Below are positions 4,192 to 7,730 of a DNA stretch of 7,730 nucleotides, piece after piece. Made by a program: the position numbers and the translations under genes. This stretch comes from Lentisphaerota bacterium (GTDB lineage: Bacteria > Verrucomicrobiota > Kiritimatiellia > JAAZAB01): assembly GCA_016199105.1 (NCBI GenBank), contig JACQHI010000311.1:1-7730 (forward strand), in the 5' to 3' direction. Below the pieces are notes generated by a model that was not told where the DNA came from, made no database searches, and saw only the letters and a list, made by a program, of their open reading frames with translations. Position 1 is the first letter of the stretch. Each line of letters opens with the position of its first letter.

Positions 4192-6318
4192 GTGAAGACT
4201 TCGTTCGGCTACGCGAAAACGCTTTTCGATCGCAACACCCATCCCCGCCTCTTTATCGGTCCTGACGACGTGTCGCGCCTGAAGCGTTGTATTCACTCCG
4301 GCGCCGGACGGAAAGTCATGGACGTCATCCGCCGCCGGACCGAACCGTTCATCGAGAGCGCCCTGGCGGTGGACGATCTGGCCGGATACCTCGCCGGCAA
4401 GGAGACGTATCAGCAAGGGGCCGATATTTTCGGCGCCATGCACGACATCGCCCTGATCGCGCTTCTGGACGGGAATCCGCGCGCGCTGGAGACCGCGCGC
4501 CGCATGCTGGTAAGCCTGCCGGACGCCTGCCCGAATTTTCACTACGATATTTTCGTTCATGGCCGGATCTTTTACAGTCTCCTCGCCTGGGATCTGCTCT
4601 ATCACCAGCTTTCCCGCGGGGATCGCGACAAATTCATGCACTGGGCTTTGGAAACACAGGTCGCCGACATCATCCGGGACCGCCGTCCTACGGTTTACAA
4701 GAGAGCCGGCGTGAATCTCGAGTACGGGAAGATCCTGCCGGCGATTCTGATGGTTCTGGCGTTCCGCCATGAGCCCGGCGCGCCTCCGCTGGATGACAGC
4801 CTCAAGGAAATGATTTCCTTTTTCGAGGCCGTCATCAACACGGCCATTTCATCGGACGGCTATCCCGAGGAGGATACCGGTTACGGCACCGATTTCCTGT
4901 GCTTCATCTTCCGCACGGCGGAAGCGCTCCGGCGCGCGGGCGAGTTCGACGCCCTGAAAACGTGTCCGAGGCTGGCGGAATCCGGCCGGGCCCTCCTGCA
5001 AATCGTGGAACCCTGGGGCGACCGGCTGGTCACGACGGGCGATGCGGGCGATCATTTCTGGGGGCGTCAACATGTGTTGCCGCGGCTGGCGGCGGAGACG
5101 AAGGATCCGGCGCTGCTCTGGCTCCTCGGCAAGCTTCGGTATGAAACGGACGACGTGGAATTCGCGCCCGGTTTCCGCGTGCCGGCGGATGCGATGACGC
5201 TGATGGTCCTGGAGGATTTGAAGCGGCCGGTGTCTCCCGAAAAAGCCCGCGTTCCCCTCGCGTTCCGGGATCGGCGGCGCGGCATCGTTTCGTTCCGGAG
5301 CGGCTGGCGGGCCGACGATACCCTGGTGGTGTTCGACGGCGCCCAGCGCAGTCCCGGCGCCCAGGGCCATTTCCACGCCAGCGGCGGTCATTTTTCGCTC
5401 TCGGCGCTGGGCGAATATTTCGCCGTGGATACCGGGCGCTACAACATGGATCAGGACCAGCACAACCTGGTGCTGGTGGACGGGAAGAGCGGGCATCCGT
5501 CCCACGGACAATGGGTTCAAACGTATCAGGACGGTCTTCTCATCGATTATCAACCGGCCGCGTTTTGCGATTTCGCCGCCGTGGACAGCTCCCATCAGCA
5601 CGACTGTTACTGGGCGCGCCGTTATCTCGGTCTGGTGAAGGGACGGGGTCTGCCCGCGTATATCTGGATCGTGGAGGACATCAATCCGCCGCGGCGGACC
5701 AACGATGTTCGCGAATTCTGGTGGTCCCTCAACACGTCGCCGGAGAACACGATTGAACTGCGCGGGCAATCCGCGGCGATCCGCGGGTGGCGGCACGGCA
5801 ACTTTTTGGACGTGCATTTCGCGTTGCCGGATCCGAAGGCGTATCCTCAGCCGCATACCCTGACCCTGGCGCAGGATATTCAGGCCGGGGGATCCTTCAA
5901 GTACCTGGATGCCCATGAGACCGCGAAAAAATTCAAGCAGCCGAGGGACATGCTGTATCATTCCATTTACGAACGGCCACGAGTGATGGCCAAAGTGTCG
6001 GGCTGGAATGGGCGGTTCATGTCGGTGCTGTTGCCGCGAAGGAAGGATGAACAGCCGCTCATGGTGGAGCGCCTGCCGTCGGTGGACAATTCGCTGGCGG
6101 TTTCCATCGCCTCGGAGTCGGTGGTTGACACGGTGATATTCGCCTATGAGCACCAACTTTTGGAGGCGGTCCCGACTCTCGAAGAGGCCGGGATTTCGGG
6201 GCGCGGCCAATGGTGTGTGGTGCGGCGGGCCCGGAAATCGGGGAAGGCCCTGGCTTGGACGCTCGGCAACGGCACCCGGCTTTCCGTCGGCGGCCGGAAT
6301 TTGCCGGTCGAGGTCTGA
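4192..6318 (+). CDS. Heparinase II/III family protein (polysaccharide-lyase-like)
   Basis: This 708-residue protein has the architecture of heparinase II/III-type polysaccharide lyases. An all-helical (alpha/alpha) toroid covers about residues 15-340, starting with the typical HPRLFIGPDDVSRL and including SDGYPEEDTGYGTDF (221-235). A beta-sandwich region follows from about 360. Its heparinase II/III signature GHFHASGGHFSLSALGEYF runs from 392 and ends in AVDTGRY, followed by HNLVLVDG (424-431). Characterised relatives cleave acidic polysaccharides (heparin/heparan, alginate, others) by beta-elimination, using His/Tyr residues. H393/H395/H400 and several tyrosines are candidates, but the substrate cannot be read from the sequence. 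There is no signal peptide and a stop lies just upstream of the GTG, so a cytoplasmic location, acting on imported oligosaccharides, is inferred. The last 50 codons include a stretch (6171-6192) that matches the palindrome at 1-22. It appears to be a single-gene unit, with terminator-like hairpins following. Confidence 0.88.
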   Translation: MKTSFGYAKTLFDRNTHPRLFIGPDDVSRLKRCIHSGAGRKVMDVIRRRTEPFIESALAVDDLAGYLAGKETYQQGADIFGAMHDIALIALLDGNPRALETARRMLVSLPDACPNFHYDIFVHGRIFYSLLAWDLLYHQLSRGDRDKFMHWALETQVADIIRDRRPTVYKRAGVNLEYGKILPAILMVLAFRHEPGAPPLDDSLKEMISFFEAVINTAISSDGYPEEDTGYGTDFLCFIFRTAEALRRAGEFDALKTCPRLAESGRALLQIVEPWGDRLVTTGDAGDHFWGRQHVLPRLAAETKDPALLWLLGKLRYETDDVEFAPGFRVPADAMTLMVLEDLKRPVSPEKARVPLAFRDRRRGIVSFRSGWRADDTLVVFDGAQRSPGAQGHFHASGGHFSLSALGEYFAVDTGRYNMDQDQHNLVLVDGKSGHPSHGQWVQTYQDGLLIDYQPAAFCDFAAVDSSHQHDCYWARRYLGLVKGRGLPAYIWIVEDINPPRRTNDVREFWWSLNTSPENTIELRGQSAAIRGWRHGNFLDVHFALPDPKAYPQPHTLTLAQDIQAGGSFKYLDAHETAKKFKQPRDMLYHSIYERPRVMAKVSGWNGRFMSVLLPRRKDEQPLMVERLPSVDNSLAVSIASESVVDTVIFAYEHQLLEAVPTLEEAGISGRGQWCVVRRARKSGKALAWTLGNGTRLSVGGRNLPVEV
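6171..6192. repeat. Second copy of the 1-22 palindrome, inside a coding sequence
   Basis: This stretch matches 1-22 at 19 of 22 positions and keeps the CCCG/CGGG outer pairing. It encodes roughly VPTLEEAG (residues 660-667) near the C-terminus of the heparinase-family protein. It may be a repeat that moved into the gene end, or chance similarity. Confidence 0.35.
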
Positions 6319-6332
6319 ATGTGTGTGATTTG

Positions 6333-6353
6333 GGCGCGAAAAAAAGACGCGCC
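6333..6353. terminator. GGCGCG/CGCGCC hairpin with A-rich loop
   Basis: A six-pair GC stem closes on the loop AAAAAAAGA, 15 bases after the heparinase-family stop codon. No T-run follows directly. It may act together with the next hairpin. Confidence 0.35.
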
Positions 6354-6358
6354 ATGAA

Positions 6359-6388
6359 GGAAAAACGCCATTTATCAGGCGTTTTTCC
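6359..6388. terminator. Bidirectional-type intrinsic terminator
   Basis: GGAAAAACGCC (6359-6369) pairs perfectly with GGCGTTTTTCC (6378-6388) around ATTTATCA. Read rightward, a short ACGCC/GGCGT stem is followed by TTTTT, and the A-run gives the same arrangement on the other strand. This fits termination of the gene ending at 6318. A third inverted structure (A8-TATTA-T8, 6395-6415, flanked by GGGCG 6390-6394 and CGCCC 6422-6426) follows at once and also ends in a T-run. Confidence 0.65.
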
Positions 6389-6464
6389 AGGGCGAAAAAA
6401 AATATTATTTTTTTTCTTGTGCGCCCCCATCTGTGGTGTTACCAATGTGCCGTATTTTAAAAAT

Positions 6465-6480
6465 ACACCATATCTTGTGG
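6465..6480. promoter_or_regulatory. NrdR-box-like operator upstream of nrdJ
   Basis: ACACCATATCTTGTGG matches the known NrdR consensus (ACAC-W-ATATAT-W-GTGT) at about 13 of 16 positions, including the outer ACAC and GTG. It lies about 65 bases before the nrdJ start, where NrdR, the repressor of ribonucleotide reductase genes, usually binds. NrdR normally uses two boxes about three helical turns apart. The spot 30 bases upstream (6435-6450) shows only a weak half-site ending in ATGTG, so the pair is incomplete. An overlapping A/T palindrome (6452-6466) is also present. Confidence 0.5.
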
Positions 6481-6543
6481 CATGTAAAAATTGCTTTTTT
6501 GTTGGGTTTTTATTAAAAAATTGAGTACCTGGAGAATGGCGTT

Positions 6544-7730
6544 ATGCTCGAAAATCGTGAATCCGTTGACCTGCCCTTGAATCTGGATACCATGGACCTT
6601 AAAGACAGGCCGTCCCGGCCTGTCGGCGTGAAGGCGAAAACGGTGAAAAAAGAAACATCCGGAAAAGGCAAGGGCATGCGCATTCCCCGGCTTTTTACCC
6701 ACGAAGGCACCAGTCCCTTCGATGAAATCGAATGGGAACGCCGCAAGGCGGCCATCAAGAACGACAAGGGAGAGGTGGTGTTCGAAGAGGACAACGCCGA
6801 GGTGCCCAAAAGCTGGTCCATGCTGGCGACGAACGTGGTGGCGTCCAAGTATTTTTACGGCGCCCGCGGAACGGACATCCAGGAAAAGTCCGTGCGGCAG
6901 TTGATTCACCGCGTGGTCCGAACGATCGCCGACTGGGGGTTGCAGGACGGTTATTTTCACTCGAAAGAAGACGCCGAGATCTTCTACAACGAACTGGCCT
7001 GGCTCTGCGTGAACCAGTACGGCTCTTTCAACAGCCCGGTCTGGTTCAACGTGGGACTTCACCAGGTGTATGGGCTGTCGTCCGGCAACAAGGCGAGTTT
7101 TCGCTGGAGCGCGGAGAAGGGCGAGGTCGAGCGCACGGACGATTCCTACAAGCATCCCCAGGCGTCCGCCTGCTTCATCCAGGCCGTGGAGGACACGATG
7201 GAGGACATCATGCGCCTCGCCAGCGCGGAGGCCATGTTGTTCAAGTACGGGTCCGGGACGGGGACGGATCTCAGCACCATCCGGAGCAGCCGTGAAAAAC
7301 TGTCCGGCGGCGGCACGCCCTCCGGGCCGCTGAGTTTCATGCGGGTGTTCGACCAGGTGGCGGCCGTGATCAAGTCCGGCGGCAAGACGCGGCGCGCGGC
7401 GAAGATGCAGAGCCTGAAGATCGATCATCCCGACATCGTGGATTTCATCGGTTGCAAGGTCAACGAGGAGAAAAAAGCGCACGCGCTGATCGGCGCCGGC
7501 TATGACGGTTCGCTGAACGGCGAGGCCTACGCCTCGGTGATGTTCCAGAACGCGAACCTGTCGGTCCGGGTTTCGGACGAATTCATGAACGCCGTCGTGG
7601 CCGATTCGGTCTGGCATACGCGGGCGGTGACGACGGGCCAGATCGTGGATGTGCTGGAGGCGCGCAAACTCATGCGGACCATGGCGGAAGCCGCGCATGA
7701 GTGCGGCGACCCGGGCGTGCAGTACGACAG
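6544..7730 (+). CDS. nrdJ: Adenosylcobalamin-dependent (class II) ribonucleoside-diphosphate reductase, N-terminal part
   Basis: The frame is open to the window edge, giving 395 complete codons of a protein that is usually much longer. Class II ribonucleotide reductases make deoxyribonucleotides using a radical generated from adenosylcobalamin, with no oxygen requirement. Family segments visible in order are RLFTHEGTSPFDEIEWERR (about 49-67), VPKSWSMLATNVVASKYFYG (87-106), FNSPVWFNVG (162-171), HPQASACF with the first redox cysteine C210, the FKYGSGTGTDLSTIRSS loop (233-249), SGGKTRRAAKM (278-288) and NANLSVRVSDEFM (336-348). The thiyl-radical cysteine and its partners lie past the edge. Residues 1-45 are Lys-rich and poorly conserved; no ATP-cone is seen there. 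GGAG (6531-6534) lies nine bases before the ATG. An NrdR-like site upstream suggests repression when deoxynucleotides are plentiful. No cobalamin riboswitch is seen. Confidence 0.95.
   Translation, partial: MLENRESVDLPLNLDTMDLKDRPSRPVGVKAKTVKKETSGKGKGMRIPRLFTHEGTSPFDEIEWERRKAAIKNDKGEVVFEEDNAEVPKSWSMLATNVVASKYFYGARGTDIQEKSVRQLIHRVVRTIADWGLQDGYFHSKEDAEIFYNELAWLCVNQYGSFNSPVWFNVGLHQVYGLSSGNKASFRWSAEKGEVERTDDSYKHPQASACFIQAVEDTMEDIMRLASAEAMLFKYGSGTGTDLSTIRSSREKLSGGGTPSGPLSFMRVFDQVAAVIKSGGKTRRAAKMQSLKIDHPDIVDFIGCKVNEEKKAHALIGAGYDGSLNGEAYASVMFQNANLSVRVSDEFMNAVVADSVWHTRAVTTGQIVDVLEARKLMRTMAEAAHECGDPGVQYD

Noticed and set aside
4849..6210. Long minus-strand open frame (453 codons) opposite the heparinase-family gene
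   Set aside because: Antisense shadow with biased composition; the plus-strand protein has clear family motifs across the same span.
6319..6543. Cobalamin riboswitch before the B12-dependent reductase
   Set aside because: The leader is short and A+T-rich, and I find no B12-box-like sequence or multi-stem GC-rich fold of the needed size.
6457..7698. Long minus-strand open frame (413 codons) opposite nrdJ
   Set aside because: Antisense shadow; nrdJ motifs are continuous on the plus strand and the frame even runs through the A+T-rich leader.

Overview
The window is GC-rich bacterial DNA with long, well-separated genes and A+T-rich intergenic patches. Its contents are a CoA-disulfide reductase/rhodanese fusion, a polysaccharide-lyase-like heparinase II/III protein, an FG-GAP/VCBS-like repeat protein, an adenosylcobalamin-dependent ribonucleotide reductase, and several short palindromic dispersed repeats. 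That mix suggests an environmental member of the PVC group (Kiritimatiellota/Verrucomicrobiota-like). This placement is a weak inference from gene content and style; no marker gene is present.

Layout. 1-89: a short palindrome and the tail of an intergenic region. 90-1004 (minus): an exported protein of unknown function. 1005-1281: a divergent intergenic region with a 51-nt imperfect hairpin and a plausible sigma70 promoter reading rightward. 1282-2967 (plus): FAD/NAD(P)H CoA-disulfide (or polysulfide) reductase with a C-terminal rhodanese domain. Its stop overlaps, as ATGA, the start of a small exported-protein gene at 2964. That gene appears to be split by a roughly 290-bp element with matching inverted ends (3061-3351) and no transposase. 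Its 3' part continues in the same frame to 3875 as three 46-residue Asp-rich/Trp-rich repeats, one of which carries a precise 8-codon insertion derived from a short repeat. 3876-4191: intergenic, full of hairpins and degenerate short repeats. 4192-6318 (plus): heparinase II/III family protein with a GTG start and no signal peptide. 6319-6543: terminator-like hairpins followed by an NrdR-box-like site. 6544 to the end (plus): the N-terminal 395 residues of NrdJ, cut by the window edge.

The genes do not form one pathway. The reductase handles low-molecular-weight thiol/sulfane sulfur redox, the heparinase-like protein handles acidic polysaccharide, and NrdJ makes deoxyribonucleotides under B12-dependent chemistry. 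I see no convincing new multi-gene defence or biosynthetic system. The more interesting material is the small-repeat activity: an inverted-repeat element breaking a gene, a 24-bp in-frame repeat insertion, a palindrome shared between an intergenic spot and a coding 3' end, and a large intergenic hairpin. An NrdR-type site before nrdJ is also notable.
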